From contig NZ_JABFMP010000016.1 of assembly GCF_013359595.1 (NCBI RefSeq), positions 62,001-126,000 of the forward strand: 64,000 nt of DNA, written 5' to 3'. This document shows, piece after piece, positions 54,094-64,000 of the stretch. A program made the position numbers and the translations under genes. Position 1 is the stretch's first letter. Each line of letters opens with the position of its first letter. A model generated the notes under the pieces. That model did no database searches, had not been told where the DNA came from, and worked only from the letters and a program-made list of their open reading frames with translations. This DNA comes from Pseudomonas sp. C1C7 (GTDB lineage Bacteria > Pseudomonadota > Gammaproteobacteria > Pseudomonadales > Pseudomonadaceae).

Positions 54094-55440
54094 GTGTCCC
54101 TGATAGCTTCTGACCACTTCCGCATCGTTGTCGGCCTCGGCAAGAGCGGCATGTCCCTGGTTCGCTTCCTGGCGAACCGGGGCGTGGCGTTTGCCGTGGC
54201 CGATACGCGGGAAAATCCACCGGAACTGGCCACGCTCAAGCGTGACTATCCGCACGTGGAAGTGCGTTGTGGCGAGCTGGATGTCGAATTCCTGTGCCGT
54301 GCCGACGAGCTCTACGTGAGCCCCGGTCTGGCGCTGGCGACTCCGGCCCTGCAGGCCGCCGCTGCCCGTGGCGTGAAGCTGTCCGGCGACATCGAGCTGT
54401 TCGCGCGTAACGCGAAGGCGCCGATCGTGGCCATCAGCGGTTCCAACGCGAAAAGTACCGTGACCACTTTGGTCGGCGAGATGGCGGTCGCGGCCGGCAA
54501 GCGCGTCGCCGTCGGCGGCAACCTCGGCACGCCGGCGCTGGACCTGCTGCGCGACGACGTCGAGCTGTACGTGATGGAGTTGTCGAGCTTCCAGCTGGAA
54601 ACCACCGACCAGCTCAACGCCGAAGTCGCGACCGTACTCAACATCAGCGAAGACCACATGGACCGCTACAGTGGTCTGCCGGCCTACCACCTGGCCAAGC
54701 ACCGGATCTTCCGTGGCGCGAAGCAGTTCGTGGTCAACCGCCAGGATGCCCTGAGCCGTCCGCTGATGGGCGAAGGTCAGCCTTGCTGGACCTTCGGCCT
54801 GACCAAACCGGACTTCAAGGCGTTCGGTCTGCGTGAGGAAGACGGCGAGAAATACCTGGCCTTCGAATTCCAGAACCTGATGCCGGTGCGCGAGCTGAAA
54901 ATCCGCGGCGCCCACAATCAGTCCAACGCCCTGGCGGCCCTGGCCCTCGGTCATGCGGTCGGCCTGCCGTTCGATGCCATGCTCTCGGCCCTGCGCAACT
55001 TCGCCGGGCTCGAACACCGTTGCCAGTGGGTCCGTGACCTGGATGGCGTCGGCTACTACAACGATTCCAAAGCCACCAACGTCGGCGCCGCCCTGGCTGC
55101 CATCGAAGGCTTGGGTGCGGACATCGACGGCAAGATCGTGCTGATCGCCGGCGGCGACGGCAAGGGTGCCGAATTCAAGGATCTGCGTGCTCCGGTGGCC
55201 GCCAACTGCCGCGCCGTCATTCTGATGGGGCGTGATTGCGACAAGATCGGTGAAGCCATTGGCGACGCCGTACCGCTAATTCGCGCAGGCTCTCTGATCG
55301 AAGCCGTTGAACAATGCCGCGCCGCTGCCCAGCCGGGCGATGTGGTGCTGCTGTCGCCAGCCTGCGCCAGCTTCGACATGTTCAAGAACTACGAAGACCG
55401 TGGTCACCAGTTCGTCCGCGCCGTGGAGGTTCTGGCATGA
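54094..55440 (+). CDS. murD: UDP-MurNAc-L-Ala:D-Glu ligase MurD
   Basis: A 448-residue Mur ligase adding D-glutamate. The N-terminal domain begins HFRIVVGLGKSGMSLVRFL. The ATP-binding motif reads ISGSNAKSTVTTL (about residues 112-124), with alanine where most Mur ligases have glycine in GTNGKST; I recall the same in other Pseudomonas MurD. The central LSSFQLETT and NISEDHMDRY and the late YYNDSKATNVGAALAA complete the family pattern. It starts with GTG at 54094, 9 bases after GAGG, and overlaps ftsW by four bases (ATGA). Confidence 0.96.
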   Translation: MSLIASDHFRIVVGLGKSGMSLVRFLANRGVAFAVADTRENPPELATLKRDYPHVEVRCGELDVEFLCRADELYVSPGLALATPALQAAAARGVKLSGDIELFARNAKAPIVAISGSNAKSTVTTLVGEMAVAAGKRVAVGGNLGTPALDLLRDDVELYVMELSSFQLETTDQLNAEVATVLNISEDHMDRYSGLPAYHLAKHRIFRGAKQFVVNRQDALSRPLMGEGQPCWTFGLTKPDFKAFGLREEDGEKYLAFEFQNLMPVRELKIRGAHNQSNALAALALGHAVGLPFDAMLSALRNFAGLEHRCQWVRDLDGVGYYNDSKATNVGAALAAIEGLGADIDGKIVLIAGGDGKGAEFKDLRAPVAANCRAVILMGRDCDKIGEAIGDAVPLIRAGSLIEAVEQCRAAAQPGDVVLLSPACASFDMFKNYEDRGHQFVRAVEVLA

Positions 55441-56654
55441 GCCTGAAGGGCATCATCAAGCCGTATCCATCACCGCTGATTACCGGACGCGGTATCGATC
55501 TCGACTTCCCGATGCTCGCCGGTTGCCTGGCGCTGCTGGGTCTCGGCCTGATCATGATCGCCTCGGCATCGACCGAAGTGGCGGCCGTGCAGTCGGGCAG
55601 CCCTCTGTACTACATGATTCGCCACCTGATCTACGTGGTGCTGGGCCTGGGTGCCTGCGTCGTCACCATGATGATTCCGATCGCCACCTGGCAGCGCCTG
55701 GGCTGGTTGATGCTCATTGGTGCCTTCGGCCTGCTGGTGATGGTGATCATCCCGGGCATCGGTCGTGAGGTGAACGGTTCGATGCGCTGGATCGGTTTCA
55801 GCTTCTTCAACGTACAGCCGTCCGAAATCGCCAAGGTGTTCGTGGTGATTTATCTGGCTGGTTATCTGGTACGTCGCCAGAAAGAAGTGCGTGAGAGCTG
55901 GATGGGCTTCTTCAAGCCGTTCATCGTGCTGTTGCCGATGGCGGGTCTGCTGCTGATGGAGCCGGACTTCGGTGCCACCGTCGTGATGATGGGCGCCGCG
56001 GCGGCGATGCTGTTCCTCGGCGGGGTCGGGCTGTTCCGATTCTCCCTGATGGTGGTGTTGGCGGTGGGCGCCGTGGTGCTGTTGATTCAGATGCAGCCCT
56101 ATCGAATGGCGCGTCTGACCAACTTTGCCGACCCTTGGGCCGACCAGTTCGGTGCCGGTTATCAATTGTCCCAGGCCCTGATCGCTTTCGGTCGCGGCGA
56201 GTGGCTGGGCGTTGGCCTGGGCAATAGCGTGCAGAAGCAGTTCTACTTGCCGGAAGCCCACACCGACTTCGTGTTCTCCGTCCTTGCCGAAGAGCTGGGC
56301 GCCGTGGGTTCGCTGTGCACCGTCGCGCTGTTCGTCTTCGTCTGTATTCGCGGCATGTACATCGGCCTGTGGGCCGAAAAAGCCAAACAGTTCTTTGCCG
56401 CCTACGTCGCTTACGGTCTGTCGTTCCTGTGGATTGGTCAATTTTTGATCAATATCGGGGTGAACGTCGGCCTGCTGCCGACCAAGGGCCTGACCTTGCC
56501 TTTCCTCAGTTATGGCGGCAGCTCGCTGGTGATCTGCTGTGCCTGTCTGGGGCTGTTGCTGCGTATCGAGTGGGAGAGTCGAACCCACCTGGGCAGCGAA
56601 GAGATGGAATTCCATGAGAGCGACTTCGCCGAGGAGCCGAATCATGGGCGCTAA
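55437..56654 (+). CDS. ftsW: Septal peptidoglycan glycosyltransferase FtsW
   Basis: A 405-residue SEDS-family polymerase with about ten membrane helices, working with FtsI at the septum. Conserved blocks are GREVNGSMRWIGFSFFNVQPSEIAK, MEPDFGATVVMM (catalytic aspartate region), LPEAHTDFVFSVLAEELG and LPTKGLTLPFLSYGGSSL. The frame extends upstream within murD, but the ATG at 55437 in the ATGA overlap is the family start. It overlaps murG by 11 bases. Confidence 0.96.
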   Translation: MSLKGIIKPYPSPLITGRGIDLDFPMLAGCLALLGLGLIMIASASTEVAAVQSGSPLYYMIRHLIYVVLGLGACVVTMMIPIATWQRLGWLMLIGAFGLLVMVIIPGIGREVNGSMRWIGFSFFNVQPSEIAKVFVVIYLAGYLVRRQKEVRESWMGFFKPFIVLLPMAGLLLMEPDFGATVVMMGAAAAMLFLGGVGLFRFSLMVVLAVGAVVLLIQMQPYRMARLTNFADPWADQFGAGYQLSQALIAFGRGEWLGVGLGNSVQKQFYLPEAHTDFVFSVLAEELGAVGSLCTVALFVFVCIRGMYIGLWAEKAKQFFAAYVAYGLSFLWIGQFLINIGVNVGLLPTKGLTLPFLSYGGSSLVICCACLGLLLRIEWESRTHLGSEEMEFHESDFAEEPNHGR

Positions 56655-57706
56655 CGTATTGATCATGGCCGGCGGTACCGGCGGCCACGTATTCCCGGCG
56701 CTGGCCTGTGCCCGCGAATTCCAGGCGCGCGGTTATACCGTGCACTGGCTCGGCACGCCGCGCGGCATCGAAAACGAACTGGTGCCGATGTCCGGCATCG
56801 AACTGCACCGGATCAACGCCAGCGGCCTGCGGGGCAAGGGCAAGCTGTCGCTGCTCAAGGCACCGTTCATGTTGCTCAAGTCGGTCTGGCAGGCACGGGC
56901 GATCATTCGCCAGTTGCAGCCGGTCTGCGTGGTCGGATTCGGTGGTTATGTGACCGGTCCTGGCGGTGTCGCCGCCAAACTGGCCGGCGTGCCGGTGATC
57001 GTTCACGAACAGAACGCCGTGGCCGGTACCGCCAATCGGTTGCTGGTGCCGTTGGCCGCTCGAGTCTGTGAAGCGTTCCCCGACACCTTTACCCTGTCGA
57101 GCAGCCGACGGACCACCGGTAACCCGGTGCGCACCGAGCTGTTCCTCGAAACACCGCGGCCCGCCCTGGGCGGTCGCAAGGCGCGTTTGCTGATCCTGGG
57201 CGGAAGCCTGGGGGCAGAGCCGTTGAACAAGTTGCTGCCTGAAGCCCTGTCGCAAGTCGCTCCCGACCTGCGCCCGGAAGTGTTCCATCAGGCCGGCAAA
57301 AAACACGATGAAGTGACTGCAGAGCGTTATCGCGCGGCTGGCGTGGAGGCGCAGGTGCAGCCTTTCATCAAAGACATGGCCCAGGCCTATGGCTGGGCCG
57401 ACCTGGTGGTGTGCCGCGCAGGCGCGCTGACCATCAGTGAACTGGCTGCCGCCGGTCTGCCCTCGATGCTGGTGCCCTTGCCCCACGCGATCGACGATCA
57501 CCAGACCCGCAATGCCGATTATTTGGCCCGTGAAGGCGCTGCCTTCCTGATGCCGCAAAGAACGACCGGTGCAGCGGATCTTGCCGCTCGCCTGACAGAG
57601 GTCCTGATGCAACCGCAACGACTGAACGATATGGCCACTGCGGCCCGCCGCCTGGCCAAACCCGATGCCACCCGTAACGTGGTCGATACCTGCCTGGAGG
57701 TGGCCC

Positions 57707-57714
<8 letters not shown>
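56644..57714 (+). CDS. murG: Lipid II synthase MurG
   Basis: A 356-residue membrane-associated glycosyltransferase that adds GlcNAc to lipid I to make lipid II. The N-terminal glycine loop is [14 protein letters not shown], followed by [16 protein letters not shown]. The C-terminal UDP-GlcNAc site includes [15 protein letters not shown] and [19 protein letters not shown]. It starts with the ATG at 56644 inside the end of ftsW (11-base overlap) and overlaps murC by eight bases. Confidence 0.97.
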
Positions 57715-60144
<2,430 letters not shown>

Positions 60145-60148
60145 GACC

Positions 60149-61015
60149 ATGCAAGGCGCACAGTTGAGACATCAGCCTCCCGCTACCGGCCGCAAGCCGG
60201 TGCCACGGGGTGCCAGCCGAATGGTGGCCAAAGAGCCGATGTCCGCGCGCCTGCCCAAAGCCAATTTCGGCTTTCTGAAAAGCCTGTTCTGGCCGGTGCT
60301 GCTGGTGGCATTGGGGTTCGGTACTTACGAAGGCGCGCAGCGTTTGATGCCGTACGCCGACCGACCGATCACCAAGATCAACGTTCAGGGCGACCTGAGC
60401 TACATCAGCCAGCAGGCGGTGCAGCAGCGAATCGCCCCGTACGTGGCGTCGAGCTTCTTCACCATCGACCTTGAGAGCATGCGCACCGAGCTGGAACAGA
60501 TGCCATGGATCGCCCATGCCGAAGTGCGCCGGGTATGGCCGGATCAGGTGGTGATTCGCCTCGAAGAGCAACTGCCGGTTGCGCGCTGGGGCGATGAATC
60601 GCTGTTGAACAACCAGGGTCAGGCGTTCACTCCGCGTGAACTGGCCAATTACGAACACCTGCCGCAGTTGTTCGGCCCACAACGGGCCCAGCAGCAGGTG
60701 ATGCAGCAATACCAGGTACTGAGTCAGATGCTCAGGCCGCTGGGCTTCTCCATCGCACGTTTGGAGTTGCGTGACCGAGGCAGCTGGTTCCTGACCACCG
60801 GCCCCGGCAGCGCGGGCCCCGGCATCGAGCTGCTGCTCGGACGCGGCAACCAGGTAGAAAAGATGCGCCGTTTCATCGCCATCTACGACAAGACGCTTAA
60901 AGAACAGATTACGAACATTGCGCGCATCGATCTGCGCTACGCCAACGGCCTGGCTGTTGGCTGGCGGGAACCTGTAGCGCCTCCGGCAGCCCAACCCGCT
61001 GTCGCGAAGAATTAA
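60149..61015 (+). CDS. ftsQ: Cell division protein FtsQ
   Basis: A 288-residue bitopic protein with a long basic, disordered cytoplasmic start (about 1-45), one membrane helix (about 48-66) and a periplasmic POTRA domain (about 75-145: [20 protein letters not shown], then [20 protein letters not shown]) plus the beta domain that binds FtsB and FtsL. The ATG at 60149 starts [11 protein letters not shown]; the frame is open further upstream but lies within ddlB. FtsA follows after 15 bases. Confidence 0.95.
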   Translation: MQGAQLRHQPPATGRKPVPRGASRMVAKEPMSARLPKANFGFLKSLFWPVLLVALGFGTYEGAQRLMPYADRPITKINVQGDLSYISQQAVQQRIAPYVASSFFTIDLESMRTELEQMPWIAHAEVRRVWPDQVVIRLEEQLPVARWGDESLLNNQGQAFTPRELANYEHLPQLFGPQRAQQQVMQQYQVLSQMLRPLGFSIARLELRDRGSWFLTTGPGSAGPGIELLLGRGNQVEKMRRFIAIYDKTLKEQITNIARIDLRYANGLAVGWREPVAPPAAQPAVAKN

Positions 61016-61030
61016 GAAGAGGCAGGACCC

Positions 61031-62290
61031 ATGGCAAACGTGCAAAGCGGCAAAATGATCGTCGGTCTCGATATCGGCACCTCCAAGGTGGTGGCGCTGG
61101 TAGGCGAGGTCGAGGATAACGGCGCGCTGAATATCGTCGGGATCGGTACGCACCCGTCCCGTGGCCTGAAGAAAGGCGTGGTGGTGAACATCGAGTCCAC
61201 CGTGCAGTCGATCCAGCGCGCCATCGAAGAAGCGCAGTTGATGGCTGGCTGCCGCATCCACTCGGCCTTCGTTGGCGTGGCCGGCAATCACATCCGCAGC
61301 CTCAACTCCCACGGCATCGTGGCGATCCGTGATCGCGAAGTCAGCTCCGCCGACCTGGAGCGCGTTCTGGACGCCGCCCAGGCCGTGGCGATTCCCGCTG
61401 ACCAGCGCGTCCTGCACACCCTGCCGCAGGACTACGTGATCGATAACCAGGAAGGCGTTCGCGAGCCTCTGGGCATGTCCGGCGTGCGTCTGGAAGCCAA
61501 GGTCCACGTGGTCACCTGCGCCGTCAACGCCGCACAGAACATTGAAAAATGCGTGCGCCGCTGCGGCCTGGAAATCGACGACATCATTCTCGAGCAACTG
61601 GCGTCCGCGTACTCGGTACTGACCGACGACGAAAAAGAGCTGGGCGTGTGCCTGGTGGACATCGGCGGCGGCACCACCGACATCGCGATCTTCACCGAAG
61701 GCGCGATCCGTCACACCGCGGTGATCCCGATCGCCGGCGATCAGGTGACCAACGACATCGCCATGGCGTTGCGCACCCCGACCCAGTACGCCGAAGAAAT
61801 CAAGATTCGCTATGCCTGCGCCCTGGCCAAGCTGGCCGGTGCCGGTGAAACCATCAAGGTGCCAAGCGTTGGCGACCGTCCACCGCGCGAGCTGTCCCGT
61901 CAGGCCCTGGCCGAAGTGGTCGAGCCGCGTTACGACGAGTTGTTCACGCTGATCCAGGCCGAACTGCGCCGCAGCGGCTACGAAGACCTGATCCCGGCCG
62001 GCATCGTGCTGACCGGCGGTACCGCGAAGATGGAAGGCGCCACTGAACTGGCCGAGGAAATCTTCCACATGCCGGTACGCCTGGGCGTGCCGCACGGCGT
62101 GAACGGTCTGGATGACGTGGTGCGCAACCCGATTTATTCCACTGGCGTTGGCCTGTTGATGTACGGCCTGCAGAAACAATCCGATGGCATTTCGTTCTCG
62201 GGTATCGGCAGCCGCGACAGCTACAGCAACGAAGAGCCGAAAGGCGCCTTGCTCGATCGCATCAAGAGCTGGGTCCAGGGGAATTTTTAA
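61031..62290 (+). CDS. ftsA: Cell division protein FtsA
   Basis: A 419-residue actin-like ATPase that tethers FtsZ filaments to the membrane. Phosphate 1 loop is IVGLDIGTSKVVALVGEV, phosphate 2 is CLVDIGGGTTDIAIFTEG and the adenosine loop is PAGIVLTGGTAKMEGA. The 1C subdomain lies at about 85-160. The C-terminal amphipathic helix that binds the membrane is LLDRIKSWVQGNF. The ribosome site AAGAGGCAGGACCC is good. Confidence 0.96.
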   Translation: MANVQSGKMIVGLDIGTSKVVALVGEVEDNGALNIVGIGTHPSRGLKKGVVVNIESTVQSIQRAIEEAQLMAGCRIHSAFVGVAGNHIRSLNSHGIVAIRDREVSSADLERVLDAAQAVAIPADQRVLHTLPQDYVIDNQEGVREPLGMSGVRLEAKVHVVTCAVNAAQNIEKCVRRCGLEIDDIILEQLASAYSVLTDDEKELGVCLVDIGGGTTDIAIFTEGAIRHTAVIPIAGDQVTNDIAMALRTPTQYAEEIKIRYACALAKLAGAGETIKVPSVGDRPPRELSRQALAEVVEPRYDELFTLIQAELRRSGYEDLIPAGIVLTGGTAKMEGATELAEEIFHMPVRLGVPHGVNGLDDVVRNPIYSTGVGLLMYGLQKQSDGISFSGIGSRDSYSNEEPKGALLDRIKSWVQGNF

Positions 62291-62296
62291 AAGCAG

Positions 62297-62324
62297 CTTC
62301 AAGCCGCAAGCTTCAAGCGGCAAG
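62297..62324 (+). repeat. Tandem 14-bp repeat between ftsA and ftsZ
   Basis: CTTCAAGCCGCAAG is followed at once by CTTCAAGCGGCAAG, differing in one base. The difference makes GCCGC and GCGGC complementary, so the pair can also fold as a small hairpin (GCCGC at 62303, GCGGC at 62317). An AGCA-rich purine stretch follows up to the ftsZ ribosome site. Confidence 0.7.
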
Positions 62325-62395
62325 AGCAAGCAGTAGAAGCAAAAAGCAGCAAAAGCAGTAGGCGAAAAAACTAGAGAACGTAAAGGAGAGGGAAA

Positions 62396-63589
62396 ATGTT
62401 CGAACTCGTAGACAACATCCCCGCAAGCCCGGTCATTAAAGTTATCGGTGTAGGCGGTGGCGGCGGCAACGCCGTGAATCACATGGTCAAGAGCAACATT
62501 GAAGGCGTCGAATTCATCTGCGCCAACACTGATGCCCAGGCGCTCAAGAGCATCAGCGCGCGGACCATCCTGCAACTGGGTACCGGCGTGACCAAAGGTC
62601 TGGGCGCCGGCGCCAACCCTGAAGTAGGTCGTCAGGCCGCTCTCGAAGATCGTGAGCGCATCGCCGAAGTCCTGCAGGGCACCAACATGGTGTTCATCAC
62701 CACCGGCATGGGTGGCGGTACCGGTACCGGTGCTGCGCCGATCATCGCCGAAGTGGCCAAGGAACTGGGCATCCTCACCGTTGCGGTGGTGACCCGTCCA
62801 TTCCCGTTCGAAGGCCGCAAGCGTATGCAACTGGCCGACGAAGGCATTCGTCTGCTGTCCGAAAGCGTCGACTCGTTGATCACCATTCCCAACGAGAAGC
62901 TGCTGACCATCCTGGGTAAAGACGCCAGCCTGCTGTCGGCTTTCGCCAAGGCTGACGATGTACTGGCCGGTGCCGTTCGCGGTATCTCCGACATCATCAA
63001 GCGTCCGGGCATGATCAACGTCGACTTCGCCGACGTGCGTACCGTGATGAGCGAAATGGGCATGGCGATGATGGGTACCGGCTGCGCCAGCGGTCCGAAC
63101 CGTGCACGCGAAGCCACTGAAGCGGCCATTCGCAACCCGCTGCTCGAAGACGTGAACCTGCAAGGTGCACGCGGCATCCTGGTGAACATCACTGCCGGTC
63201 CTGACCTGTCCCTGGGTGAGTACTCCGACGTGGGTAGCATCATCGAAGCCTTCGCTTCCGAGCATGCAATGGTCAAGGTCGGTACCGTTATCGATCCGGA
63301 CATGCGCGACGAGCTGCACGTGACCGTGGTTGCCACCGGTCTGGGCGCGAAAATCGAGAAGCCGATGAAGGTGATCGACAATACCGTTCACACCACCATG
63401 GCCCCACAGCCACAACAACAGGCCCCTGTTCGTCAGGAAGCTCCGGCGGTGAACTACCGTGACCTGGACCGTCCGACCGTCATGCGCAACCAGGCTCAGG
63501 CCGGTGCTGCGGCTGCCGCGAAGCTGAATCCGCAGGATGATCTGGACTACCTGGACATCCCGGCTTTCCTGCGTCGTCAGGCCGATTGA
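62396..63589 (+). CDS. ftsZ: Cell division protein FtsZ
   Basis: A 397-residue tubulin-like GTPase forming the division ring. The tubulin signature GGGTGTG is at residues 106-112, the N-terminal GGGGGNAVNHM loop at about 20-30 and the T7 catalytic loop NVDFADVRTVM at about 208-218. A glutamine/alanine-rich variable linker (about 318-380) leads to the C-terminal peptide DDLDYLDIPAFLRRQAD, which binds FtsA and ZipA. AAGGAGAGGGAAA precedes the ATG. Confidence 0.98.
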   Translation: MFELVDNIPASPVIKVIGVGGGGGNAVNHMVKSNIEGVEFICANTDAQALKSISARTILQLGTGVTKGLGAGANPEVGRQAALEDRERIAEVLQGTNMVFITTGMGGGTGTGAAPIIAEVAKELGILTVAVVTRPFPFEGRKRMQLADEGIRLLSESVDSLITIPNEKLLTILGKDASLLSAFAKADDVLAGAVRGISDIIKRPGMINVDFADVRTVMSEMGMAMMGTGCASGPNRAREATEAAIRNPLLEDVNLQGARGILVNITAGPDLSLGEYSDVGSIIEAFASEHAMVKVGTVIDPDMRDELHVTVVATGLGAKIEKPMKVIDNTVHTTMAPQPQQQAPVRQEAPAVNYRDLDRPTVMRNQAQAGAAAAAKLNPQDDLDYLDIPAFLRRQAD

Positions 63590-63640
63590 TGAAATGTATC
63601 AGGGCTATGAAGGTGATTGGTGTTCAGCAAAGGCGTGGTC

Positions 63641-63649
63641 TGCTATCAT
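63641..63649 (+). promoter_or_regulatory. Candidate extended -10 of the lpxC promoter
   Basis: TGCTATCAT is an extended -10 (TGn then TATCAT) 53 bases before lpxC. No -35 at good distance is visible (TTGGTG at 63617 is 21 bases away). LpxC often has its own promoter after ftsZ. Confidence 0.35.
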
Positions 63650-63665
63650 CGCCAGCCTTTGTTGA

Positions 63666-64000
<335 letters not shown>

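Overview
The window is a gene-dense, GC-rich stretch of a Pseudomonas chromosome, most likely from the P. fluorescens group. The evidence is the complete dcw division/cell-wall cluster in pseudomonad order, the rplM-rpsI-petABC-sspAB block, pseudomonad-type REP/REPIN palindromes between genes, and protein sequences that read as pseudomonad throughout. I saw no prophage, transposase, integrase, CRISPR array or tRNA. The one structural RNA gene is rnpB.

Layout. 1-2.5 kb: 3' part of rsmC, a D-2-hydroxyacid dehydrogenase and a LysE-type exporter. 2.6-11 kb: an acyl-CoA ligase, a DUF1302 protein, a DUF1329 protein and a 912-residue MalT-like LuxR regulator, probably an outer-membrane/periplasmic route for fatty or ester substrates feeding CoA activation. 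11-12.6 kb: an MBL-fold hydrolase and an OmpA-type lipoprotein. 12.7-25.5 kb: an ectoine/5-hydroxyectoine scavenging cluster with ABC importer ehuBCDA on the minus strand, then enuR, eutB, eutC, doeA, doeB, doeX, doeC and doeD on the plus strand. It takes the compatible solute to L-aspartate. No eutA and no ectABC synthesis genes are present in the window.

25.6-29.4 kb: yhcB/zapG, an alpha/beta hydrolase, trpS with an extra C-terminal domain, and zapE. 29.4-33.8 kb: a minus-strand group of asparaginase, an internally duplicated membrane protein of no family I recognise, a nitrilase-superfamily hydrolase and a GlxA-type AraC regulator. I read this as an uncharacterised amide/nitrile uptake and catabolic unit. 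33.9-36.2 kb: an acyl-CoA dehydrogenase and an aldo/keto reductase. 36.4-41.4 kb: rplM-rpsI, petABC (cytochrome bc1), sspA-sspB. 41.4-46.4 kb: a BON-domain lipoprotein, gmhA/diaA-like isomerase, yraN, lpoA, divergent rsmI, then rnpB. 46.7-64 kb: mraZ, rsmH, ftsL, ftsI, murE, murF, mraY, murD, ftsW, murG, murC, ddlB, ftsQ, ftsA, ftsZ and the 5' part of lpxC. Most dcw junctions overlap by a few bases.

Points most worth following up: a 14-bp CTAG-centred motif shared by the enuR and eutB promoter regions (candidate EnuR operator) with a weaker copy before doeC; a G-quadruplex-capable tract before doeC; the duplicated membrane protein in the nitrilase/asparaginase operon; a 17-bp near-perfect palindrome over the petABC promoter; and a nested 75-nt hairpin between petC and sspA. 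Starts were chosen from visible ribosome-binding sites and overlaps. No database search was possible, so family names rest on recognised motifs and gene order.
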